22,216 nt of DNA from Chara braunii (Eukaryota; Streptophyta; Charophyceae; Charales; Characeae): NCBI GenBank assembly GCA_003427395.1, contig BFEA01000040.1:42103-64318 (forward strand). The letters run 5' to 3'. The notes under the pieces are model-generated. The model searched no databases, was not told where the DNA came from, and saw only the letters and a list, made by a program, of their open reading frames with translations. This document shows positions 1 to 8,311 of the stretch, piece by piece; within the stretch, counting starts at the first letter, position 1, and every line of letters starts with the position of its first letter. A program made the translations under genes and the position numbers.

Positions 1-6
1 CTCTCT

Positions 7-71
<65 letters not shown>

Positions 72-115
72 ACACACACGCATACATACACATACACACA
101 CGCACACGCGCACAA
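1..115. repeat. CA-rich microsatellite at window start
   Basis: A short CT run followed by about 100 bases of nearly uninterrupted CA dinucleotides with scattered CG and CATA variants. The following 116-564 stretch is AT-rich with one purine-rich block near 205-262; I see no gene, RNA or element in it. Confidence 0.95.
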
Positions 116-564
116 CCACACTAGCCTATAAGATACAACATCGTAAAATAACAAATATTCAATATTTTGAAACATAAAAATGACAACAACCAGTATTATG
201 TACCTAGGGGGAGGGTGAGAAGGGTGAGGAGGGAAGAGGTGGATTTTAGTGAAAGGAGTTGGGAATGGAGTACGAAATACAACGAGTAGTATGTGGCAAA
301 TAAATATATATATATTTTTGTGGTTCTTTTATTTTTGTTTACAAACATAAAATATACAGATGGTTAGCATCGAATATTCGATTCCCAACAGATGATCAAC
401 ACATTACCAACACATTCTCAACATATAACCAACATAAGGCTCTCATATCTATATCTGTCAATGTTGACTTCCATCAGATGTCCTACGATCACATAAGAAT
501 CCCTATAAAAAACAGATGAAAAAATGAAACAAACACCTTATATACACAAACCTGTATGATAAAT

Positions 565-1330
565 TTAGTAATTTTCAGGCTGCATTTTTTTTGTTGTACG
601 AGTGCTCAACTTGTCAGTCCCGCTGCTTCCTGAACTGCTTTCCGTCTCCGAATTGCATGCTTCTTCACGTATCTTTTGTTTGCCTCGACTGGCTGCCGTA
701 CATAATTCAGAGATAACTTGCCGAATTTCAGCTCGAACATCTTCTCTAACATCCTCCCGTAATTCACCGAAACGGACTGCAACCTGAACGTCCATATTCT
801 TGTTCATCTCCTCAACAAACTCCGCTTCCTTACGCTTCTTCTCGGCTTTCGTTTTTCGCTTCATCTCCTGTGCCAACCGTTCGGCTTCGGCACGTTCGTG
901 TGCCTCCAGTCATTTTGCCCTCCGTCGCTCCTTCTCCGCCTTCTTCCTTTACTCGTTCTCCACGTACTGGCATACTGCAGCTACACTTTGTCAAATTTCC
1001 GCCACCTTAGACTCAATCGGGTCCGAGGATAACGATCGTTTGGAAAGTTCACGATTCTGCCGATATGGAGATGAAAATCTCCTACGCCATATCTCTATCG
1101 ATGTTGCCGGTCCGGCATTCCGTAGTCGTCTCGGATTAGGACATTGATTAGCATAATGTCAAAGTTCCCCACAATTGAAGCATGTGAGGGGTGCACGCCT
1201 TGTATCGTGGTCGCCATCTCGGTCACCTCCTCCATACTCGCGCCAATCATCTCCTTGAACTCCCACAATCATATCTTCCATAGTCCCGACGCTCGCCACC
1301 ACCATCTCTTGAGTCCACATGATTTGACAT
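565..1330 (-). pseudogene. Decayed gag-like CCHC zinc-knuckle protein with charged coiled-coil C-terminus
   Basis: Read on the minus strand, a Gly/Arg/Asp-rich stretch (about 1330-1185) leads into a retroviral-type zinc knuckle, C-x2-C-x4-H-x4-C, at about 1182-1141, then a basic linker and a long Glu/Lys/Arg-rich helix that ends at 565. The last 312 bases (876-565) are open. The same frame runs from the knuckle to the end but contains four in-frame stops: a TGA inside the knuckle, then TGA, TAA and TGA before 900. A frameshift lies near 1265 within the Gly/Arg-rich part. CCHC knuckles bind nucleic acid and are typical of Gag or retroelement ORF1 proteins. The knuckle is firm; assignment to a particular element is inference. 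No protease, reverse transcriptase or integrase follows downstream (below 565). Confidence 0.7.
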
Positions 1331-1630
1331 TTTGGCAAATCAGTTCTTCAATCGCCAGTACAGCTACGTCCAGTCTTCAGTATTGTCGACAAAATCTTCA
1401 CCAATACCCGTACGGATATCCCACCGTGCTCACTAATCTTAGCAAGTGACTCCGAGATAGCTCACACATGCAATAGATAGTATAGCAAAGTCACAAAGAG
1501 CTCAACGTAAAAGAACGTAGAGAAACTAATCACAAAGTCAAAACTTGAATTGACAAAGTACAAACAAGACCAAACCAAGACTCGTAGGGTACAAGACCTT
1601 CCACAATCCGTCACAGCCACAATCCCATGA

Positions 1631-1794
1631 TCCGCTGTTCCTTCCACCAACCCTCAGCACTATCGCTTCCGCCGACATTCCGGACTGCCATAGGTCATGA
1701 ATAGTGCGCTAATCCGCCGTTCCTTCCACCAACCCTCAGCACTATCGCTTCCGCCGGCATTCCGGAGTGCCAGAGGTCACAAATAGTGCGCTAA
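1631..1794. repeat. 82-bp tandem duplication
   Basis: Two adjacent 82-bp copies, 1631-1712 and 1713-1794, differ at about six positions, mostly transitions. Both begin TCCGC(T/C)GTTCC and end ATAGTGCGCTAA. No coding potential is evident. It lies upstream (minus-strand sense) of the gag-like remnant, so it could belong to that element's promoter or LTR region, but I could not define LTR ends or a primer-binding site. The stretch 1331-1630 holds nothing else I recognise. Confidence 0.9.
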
Positions 1795-2006
1795 CCAAAG
1801 AGGTCTTCCTTATCTGTACTTACTGTATTTATAGGAACTGCCTATACCATGTGCTATCACAAAACACTATGCTACCAATGCTTCCAAAAAAATCGAAGGG
1901 GTACGTCGGGTTGTCTCGAAGTCCCTCGAATCGCGTGGCCACTATCAGGTCTGCCTAATCGTATCAGACACCAAAATGGTCCATTCTTACAATATTTTCG
2001 CAGGTA

Positions 2007-2140
2007 GAAACTATCCAAAATTCGATATAACGGTACCTGGTACGAGTCCCAAGTATTCATTATTTCATTCAAAAGAAACCATCCAAAATTCGATAAACCA
2101 GTACCCGGTTCGAATCACAAGTACCCGGTATTCCATTCAA
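2007..2140. repeat. Imperfect direct repeat of about 67 bp
   Basis: Copy one at 2007-2074 and copy two at 2075-2140 both start GAAAC(T/C)ATCCAAAATTCGAT and end ATTTCATTCA or ATTCCATTCA. They share a GGTAC(C/-)GG(T)-type middle. The copies abut, so this is a diverged tandem duplication. No ORF or RNA gene is supported here. The flanks 1795-2006 and 2141-2450 hold no recognisable gene. Confidence 0.75.
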
Positions 2141-2451
2141 CATGAGATTACTAATCCTAATATACACACTTCACGCACACTAATACCAGTGCACCCTACT
2201 TACCAACCTACCCTGTTCCAATATATGTTGCTACTCATATGCACGGATGCATCTTGCCACTTTCTGTGCACTTGAACGTTTTTCGTTTCGGCAGTGGTGT
2301 GCGATGCCCTTAGAGAAGAAGAAGTCGCGAGCGACTAAAAGAACATACGTGCTGACCCAAAAAAATAGTGGATTTTTTTTTTTTTTCCGTTTTTACTTGT
2401 TTTTGTGGATTATGGTACCACAACTTATTAGGCAATTTTATTTATTTATTA

Positions 2452-2502
<51 letters not shown>

Positions 2503-2503
2503 G
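2452..2503. repeat. ATT trinucleotide microsatellite
   Basis: An almost perfect run of ATT units, interrupted only near its 3' end by a TTGCT variant. The long Tyr or Ile runs it encodes are artefacts of the repeat. Confidence 0.95.
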
Positions 2504-2608
2504 CTATTATTTTTAGGCAATTTTTTTCTTTTTCCTCGCCCGACTTCTTGGTAGCAGTAATTTATTTGCCTTAGGGCCAGATCCTACTGACAAAGAGGAT
2601 TGGAAGAA

Positions 2609-2704
2609 GTGTTTGAATTTGGACGTGTTCCACGCAGAGGTGTAGAAAAGTAGATCACTCAAAATTTGTCGCACTTGTCTACAAACACGTCCACATTCAG
2701 ACAC
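2609..2704. repeat. Fold-back element with 20-bp inverted arms
   Basis: The left arm 2609-2628 and right arm 2685-2704 are inverted complements with 18 of 20 matches, separated by 56 bases. A transcript could form an imperfect hairpin. It may be a miniature inverted-repeat element or part of a larger repeat. I see no target-site duplication that would prove transposition. Confidence 0.7.
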
Positions 2705-2837
2705 CTACCACAATATTTTTTGCTAGTGGGATCTCGCCCTTAGTTCTCTCTTGGGACATTTTTTGCTCTGCTACTCACGACATGCACTAAAGACAAAAAC
2801 TACAGCGGTGTGTATCTGCCCATATATATTCTAGAGG

Positions 2838-2881
2838 AAGATTCGGATTTTTTTTTTTTTTTTTTTTTTTTTAAAGATTCG
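2838..2881. mobile_element. Oligo-T retro-insertion flanked by 8-bp target-site duplication
   Basis: The octamer AAGATTCG occurs at 2838-2845 and again at 2874-2881, bracketing GA, 25 T residues and one A. The paralogous copy has a single AAGATTCG (3114-3121) running straight into the shared downstream sequence. This is the expected structure for an extremely 5'-truncated retrotransposition product (tail only) made by a LINE machinery with A-rich tail priming, on the minus strand. Strand-slippage growth of an existing T tract would not by itself explain the duplicated octamer. Confidence 0.7.
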
Positions 2882-2974
2882 TTCTTGTTCTGAACATTTG
2901 GAAGAGTAGTGGACTACTCACGACATGCATTAAAGACAGACAAAACCTACGGCGGTGTATCATCTGTCCATGCA

Positions 2975-3102
2975 TTTTTTTTTTTTTAGCATCATTAAGC
3001 TGACCAGCCCCAGGTTTGATTAATCTAGAACCATCATCTGGATTCAAACTCCGGTCTGCATTTCAACAGTTCATGGGTGTACCCACTGAGATGGTTCTTG
3101 GG
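2975..3102 (-). mobile_element. Short tRNA-derived SINE with poly-A tail
   Basis: On the minus strand a body of about 115 bp ends in 13 A residues (T tract 2975-2987). It carries an A-box-like motif CTCAGTGGGTA (about 3089-3079) and a B-box-like motif AGTTTGAATCC (about 3050-3040), spaced as in an internal RNA polymerase III promoter of a tRNA. The tRNA-like head is about 75 bp, followed by a short tail region of unknown origin. The paralogous copy at about 2815-2840 is the matching empty site, which fixes both ends. No clear target-site duplication is visible, which is odd for a SINE. It is non-autonomous and would depend on a LINE such as the neighbouring one; that link is inference. Confidence 0.75.
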
Positions 3103-3237
3103 TATTCTAGAGGAAGATTCGTTCTCGTTCTGAGCATTTGAAGAGTCGTGGAGGAAGACCCTTGTTCCTGTTCCCCCCCCCTCTAAATCTTACCATGACA
3201 TTAAGAAGGTATCAACCGTTGCTCACTCATTTACCAC

Positions 3238-3257
3238 TTTTTTTTTTTTTTTTTTTT

Positions 3258-3300
<43 letters not shown>
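3238..3300. repeat. Double poly-T tract (possible LINE poly-A tail)
   Basis: Twenty-one Ts (3238-3258), then AGC, then thirty-nine Ts (3262-3300). In the minus-strand sense this is a long poly-A following the LINE's 3' region, so it is a candidate for the LINE's tail. I found no matching target-site duplication at the LINE's other end, so the assignment is tentative. Confidence 0.6.
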
Positions 3301-4052
3301 CAAACTCTCTTGTATTATATTCTCAACGAAAATATGAATCGAGGTCGGGGACCTCACAATTCATTCCGGAGTTATCCCGACACCATCAACCGGTTTAGCT
3401 TATGTAAAACAATTCCTACACTGAGATATTTTGACTGAAACGAGTCAACACTCAATGCACTCGGGATCAGACAAGCTTGTCCTAAGCACAGGTTACGCTT
3501 TGGGCCCAGTCCTGCATGAAGAGGGTTTTTCGATACCAATTGCTCTAACTACCTCAAGCTACTATCTGCTCTACAAATGAAGGACGAGGCAACACTGAGG
3601 GGTTGTGAAAACAGGTGGGAGTGATGAGGTCAGGTGGAGAGTTGGGAGAGTATAGTGAGGAGCGGAAGGTTTAGGTCAGAGGGAGTCTGATGTCAGTGGG
3701 GAAGCTCTAAACTAAAACCAGGCCTAACCGGACTGGCCTCGAGCTAAGACGATCGAGAGGAACACTAGTTCCTTATACTACGTCCTGGGCGCTCTCCTCC
3801 CTACCCTACCCTTTGCAGCCTACAGTGACTGCCAATAGGAACCGAGTTCCCTGGTTCTCAACTTTGAACAGCAAGGACAAGGAAAGAACAGACAAGAAAG
3901 AGAGAGAGAGGGGGGAGGAAAAGTCCAAGGGGAGTATAGGGCTCAGTAAGGGATGTCATTCAAAGGAGAGACCTAGAATGAGGGCGGAGTACAGCATAGC
4001 AGGAGAAGGGGTTGTGGAGCTTGAGATCCATATCATCTTCAAGTCAGCTGCT
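3301..4052 (-). other. Probable 3' region of the LINE
   Basis: About 750 bases between the last recognisable LINE coding sequence and the poly-T tract. All three minus-strand frames carry stops and no motif is recognisable. Its position between ORF2 and the putative poly-A tail suggests a 3' untranslated region. It could instead include an unrelated older insertion. Confidence 0.4.
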
Positions 4053-5136
4053 TCATGACATCAGCCATGGGGAGATGACCAGTTTGCCTGCATGAGTGAT
4101 TGCAGCCAGCTGGTTATCCCTAGCCCAAGTAACTAAGAACCAGTGTCTGCCTCTTATGGATGTACCCCCTGCTGCTTTTCTGCTCCAATCGGCCTGGATC
4201 ATTGTCCTGATCCAGACTTTGATTCTTGAGATTCTGCGGACCACTGTTGTTCGAAGAGAATGTTGTTGCGGTCCTCCTAGATAGTCCAAATGAAGATGGA
4301 TCGGACAGCTTGAGCCACATAGCCCATTCCTATATGCTTGAACCACGCGCTAGGAATCTGGCCATGGAGAGCCCATTCCTCATCCCATGGCAGTAGGTCC
4401 CCTACAAACTGGAACCAATGACGCTCCCACCATTGTCATAGGCGCTTCGATGCTGGGCAGGTCCAGAATAGGTGTACCAATGTCTCTTCTTCCCTTCCGC
4501 CACAGCGCTTATAGAGGGTCTCATTGTCCATGCCTATTTGAAATAGGCGAACCGAGGTTGGTACTGCCGCGTGGGAGAGGAGCCAGAGCAGGCCGGCGAG
4601 CTTCTGGGACGACAATGCTGGCAGCTGGTCCCATAGAGTGTGCAACTCTCGCTCTACTATCTGTTGTGTCGGCTCTAATTGCTTGTTGAGGTAGCGTGCT
4701 ACTGTTATCGGAAGCTGCTCATCGTTTGAGAGAAGGGTTCTATCAAGCCTCGTGGAAAATTGATACAGGAAAAGTCTACTTCTGGCCCTTGGCTCCCAAT
4801 AACATCCCAGCGGGTCAACCCGAAGGTGTCTCAAAGGGATTCCTTCCGATATCAGGTCGTGTGTAGTCACACCTCTCTTGATACCGGTGTGAACTCATAC
4901 AGTCTCAAGCTCTGCAGGAGTCTGGATAACAATCGTGTCTTCCAGACGAGGTCTGGAGGTCTGGTTGATCGCGTCCTCCCGTTTCCACTCTTGGGCCTGC
5001 CATGTCTCGTCATCTAGCTGGTCCATTATCCGAACAATAGAGGGAGGACTCCCATCCACCCTGTGGGCATATCATTCTCCCTCCGTGGGAGCCTCCGATG
5101 TCAAGAGCTTCAGCCAACCAGCAGGAGTGGCTAAGA
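4053..5136 (-). pseudogene. LINE ORF2 C-terminus: zinc-binding (zf-RVT-like) region, broken
   Basis: The open stretch 4870-4436 includes LAGLLWLLSHAAVPT, YKRCGG and VHLFWTCPAS. These match the H...C-x-x-C...H-x-x-x-x-C pattern of the zinc-binding region that ends plant LINE ORF2 proteins. The frame continues past a TGA at 4438-4436, at a position where Trp is expected, into QWWERHWFQF and AWFKHIGMGYVAQAVRS. Another TAG follows before EDRNNILFEQQ. An in-frame TGA also lies near 4888. The final stretch to 4053 has no recognised motif and may already be 3' untranslated sequence. Confidence 0.8.
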
Positions 5137-5892
5137 TCAGCTGTTGTCTTCTTTCAGCAATATGGAAAAACCCTCTAATTTCAGCTTTAGCTCCTTAGTT
5201 GACCGCCAATCTTTCTCATCGTCGTCCCAAAGATCTGCTATTCTTGTGACACCCCTCTCTGTCCATCTTCCGCCGAAGGCTCCGGGTGCGACCGTAGCTG
5301 CGAATTGGTCGCCTTGCACGTTTCTGATCTGTGAGTTGTCAAACAGGATCTGTCTCAGCACCTCATCTCTAGTAGTTGGTTGTTTCTTGTGGGGAGGGAG
5401 CAGGGCTCTCCAGGCTGTCCAGCAAGCGCTGACCAGCTGAGAGCGCAGCTGTCTGCGACGAAATGAGTCCATGAAGATAGCAGACCAAACGTCTTCCTTC
5501 CTTGTTAGGGATAGGTCATGCTGCAGGAGGTATTCAAGCACTGTTTGCCAGGTTCAGCATTCACCTTGGGTCGCTGCCTTCTGCAACCATTTGGTTAGCA
5601 GTGCAAGGTTCTGCTTACAAGGGTCGATGATGCCGAGACCCCCCTGACTTTTGCGGGATGATACCTTGTTCCAGACACATTTGAAGATGAAGCATTGATC
5701 TTCTTGAGCTGCCGGTTTCCAGAGATTCCATGCAGCGTCTGAAGATATAAGCTTGACTGTTGGCTTCAATTTGTTGAGGAGGCAAACGACAACTATATGC
5801 CAAATTTGAGCAAAGACAACAGAGGTAAGAAGACAACAGAGGTAAATAGTAGAGCCCTTCCCAGCAGGGAGATTCCAACTGCTACTCTGCAT
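5137..5892 (-). pseudogene. LINE ORF2 post-RT (connection) region, broken
   Basis: The frame 5892-5554 contains KSQGGLGIIDPCKQNLALLTKWLQ, corresponding to the W-x-GGLGI-x-D-x-x-x-x-N-x-A-L-x-x-KW signature found after the RT domain in many plant LINEs. The next open stretch, 5541-5137, holds Trp-rich segments such as ACWTAWRALLPPHK. They are separated by a stop at about 5554. Between this part and the RT (5982-5892) the reading frame is also disturbed. No RNase H domain was recognised. Confidence 0.75.
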
Positions 5893-5981
5893 TTCTGGAT
5901 ACTGGCCTTTGTTCTAGCGCGAAGGATCGACTGTTGTTTCGGTTGTGCACTCGTCAGTCAAACTTGCATACCTAGGTACCG

Positions 5982-7400
5982 CTATGAGATCTCGGGTGGG
6001 ACTCGTTGCATACCCCAATCGGAATCTGGTACTTCATAGTCTGCTGGCAGAAAATAGATGGATTTCTCCCAGTTAGCTTGGGTTTTTGAAAGTTGTGCAT
6101 TGTCGTCCAGGAGGTTCTTGGCTTCCTGCATGGAGTCAGAAGTTGCTTCCATGGTGAGACGCAGATCATCAGCAATGGCTCCGGTCAGCATGTGGTCCCC
6201 GCTTCCAAGGTCCAATCCGCGGATACGAGGGGAGGCTCTAAAGGCGTTGAGTAGGACTTCCATTTGTAGTGTGAAGAGAAGGGATGCCGGCGGGCAGCCC
6301 TGTCTGAGGGACCTTGTCAGAGCAAAGGTTTGGGATAGGAACCCGTTAACATTGACTGTCGTTGTTGCTCCACTGTACAGCTCCCGTACCCAGTGTCTGT
6401 ACATAGGACCGAAGCCCATGTGTTCCAACGTGGCAAGGACAAATGACTAGTTTACCCGGTCATATATCTTCTCCAAATCTAACATCGCCACTAACACTTG
6501 CCTGTTCTCCCTATGTATTATCTCTAACGCTCCTACCGCCATGAGCATATTTTCTGCGATGGACCTCCCCTTGACAAAGGCCCATTGGTCCGCATGCACC
6601 AGCGTTGGGAGGTACGGTGCCAACCTTCTCACGAGAAGCTTGGCAAGTATCTTGTAGAAAACGTTGAGGCGTGATATGGGACGCCAGTTCCGACCGTTGC
6701 ACTTATCCCCTTTCTTATAGATCAGAGTTATGGTGCCCAATTTCCTGTCGCTGGTCAGGGAGCTACCCTGAGTGATCTGGTTGTAGCTATTCAGTGGGAT
6801 AGGTCCCGTATGCGCCCAAGTGGCTTCATAGAACTCGATGGGGAGGCCGTCAGAACCTGGGCTCTTCCCTTTCGCCATACTCTTGATTGTCCGCCAAAGC
6901 TCCTCTAGCGTGAACGGTTCCTCGAGTTGATTGTTGATCTCCTGTGGCAGTCTTACTGATGTGTGTTGCCGCATGTCGTTCTCGTCCCTGAGCTGCTGCA
7001 GCGGAACGTCGGGTTGTCTTTGCGAGGTGAGGATATCCTTGAAGTAGGTGAGAGCATACTCTCCAATTGCTGCGGAGTCCTTTGCAGGGGGTGCCTCGTG
7101 GAAGAAGGGGTGGTGCATTTCTCTCATGAGGCTGTGAGCTTTTGAGGGGCAAATTCGCTTAAAGGTGTCCTTTGACATGCGGTCACCAGCAATCATACCT
7201 CGCTCTTGTGCTCTGCTGGTCCACAGCATTTGCTGCTCGATTTGGATGGCCTCTAGTCGCTGGAGGCCATAGTCTCTTCGATGCTGCCAGTATAGTTCTG
7301 TCAGGGGGTGCTTGTCTAGCTCCTCCTCAACTTCAGCTATCATAGATCTACTCTTCTCCTCCTCCCTTCTTCTGCCTTTGGCCTGAATCCTTGAGAACAC
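5982..7400 (-). pseudogene. LINE ORF2 reverse transcriptase domain, interrupted by stop
   Basis: Recognisable RT motifs, in order: a thumb-side linker with EELWRTIKSMAKGKSPGSDG (fingers motif), GTITLIYKKGD, NWRPISRLN, ADQWAFVKGRSI, the motif A region MLDLEKIYDRVN, RQGCPPASLLF (motif B) and GAIADDLRL, the counterpart of the FADD/YADD catalytic box. The two catalytic Asp residues are kept. A TAG stop sits directly after YDRVN where the family has Trp (TGG), splitting the domain at about 6447. The region 7600-7400 links this to the endonuclease and carries two TAG stops. RT copies the element's RNA at the nicked target. Confidence 0.92.
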
Positions 7401-7599
7401 GTCCAGTGCCCGTGTGACGAATTGGAACCCTGTTTGCAGCCATTCCTCTTCAGCCTCAAAGTCACCCTTTTCTTTTTGCCAGCTGCTCTAGTGACCTTCC
7501 ACCTATTGCAGGACGTTGGGGTCTTTGAGCATCTCTGTGTTTAGCCCATAGGTGCCTGGCCCTCTCAGCAGCTGATCAGCCAGCTTGAAACTAACGATT

Positions 7600-8311
7600 A
7601 CGGGCCGGTCGTTTGACATAGATTCAATCGATTGCTCCACTTTTGTGAGTGCGTCCCAGGCTACTCCTGCTGTTAGGATCAGATGTAGCCTCCGTTTTGG
7701 GGCTGTCGATCCGCTGTAAACTGGGAGGAGAACCAGGTATAACCTGTTTCACCAGGGTGGGTGGTCCTGTAGGTATATACCAAGCTGCGACCTGCCATAA
7801 AGTTAGCAAGCATAGAGGCGTCCGTCTTCCTAGGTTCCACCTCTTGGGAGTCAAGCCCTGGCGATAACACCACGTTGAAGTCACCTGCAAGGATGAGGTT
7901 GTCTGATGCAGGGACTACTGCTGGGAACTCTTCCAAGAATGATCGTCGCTCCCTTGGGTCTGAGGGAGCGTAGACTATCATCAAGACCCACTCCTCTGCT
8001 CCAAGCTGGACTCTGCATCAGGCCCAATGCCCCCAGTTATCTGCGTCTTGATCTAGTAGTTCAAGCTCTAGATGGCGATGAAAGAGAATGGCACATCCAC
8101 CTTTAGTTTCGTCGGCGGGGGACCAAAGTTGGGGGCCTCTCCACCAGCTACCCAGTTGGCTGATCTTAGTCTCATCCAATTTGGTCTCCTGCAGCATCAA
8201 AACTTGTATTCTTTGGTCGTGCATCCATGTCTTCAAGCGGGCCTTCTTGTGCCTTCCCGAGGTGTCACTCAGCCCCCGTACGTTCCATATGGTTAGTCTA
8301 AGACTACACAT
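7600..8311 (-). pseudogene. LINE ORF2 N-terminus: APE-type endonuclease, broken
   Basis: From an ATG at 8311 the frame reads MCSLRLTIWNVRGLS, then MLQETKLDE, VYAPSDPRER and ILAGDFNVVL. These are the Asn, Glu, Tyr and GDFN signatures of apurinic-like LINE endonucleases, which nick the target to prime reverse transcription. An in-frame TGA lies between GHWA and CRVQL (8020-8018). A frameshift near 7690 moves into the frame ending in SNDRPVIVSFKL, where the family usually has SDHRPV; the catalytic His therefore appears to be lost. The ATG overlaps the ORF1 stop, which supports this start; an in-frame extension to 8389 is possible but less likely. Confidence 0.85.

Larger units (their letters stand above)
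2771..3152. repeat. Segmental tandem duplication with different insertions in each copy
   Basis: Copy A (2771-2913) and copy B (2914-3152) align from CTACTCACGACATGCA at their starts to GAAGAGT(A/C)GTGGA at their ends. With the insertions removed they are 107 and 111 bp. Copy A is interrupted by an oligo-T insertion (2846-2873). Copy B is interrupted by a SINE (2975-3102). Each copy therefore shows the uninterrupted site for the other's insertion. Confidence 0.85.

Noticed and set aside
2107-2118. B-box-like GGTTCGAATCAC on the plus strand
   Set aside because: No A-box at a suitable distance and it lies inside a direct repeat whose other copy lacks the motif.
2247-2574. Tyr- or Ile-run ORFs over 2247-2574
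   Set aside because: They are the ATT microsatellite translated.
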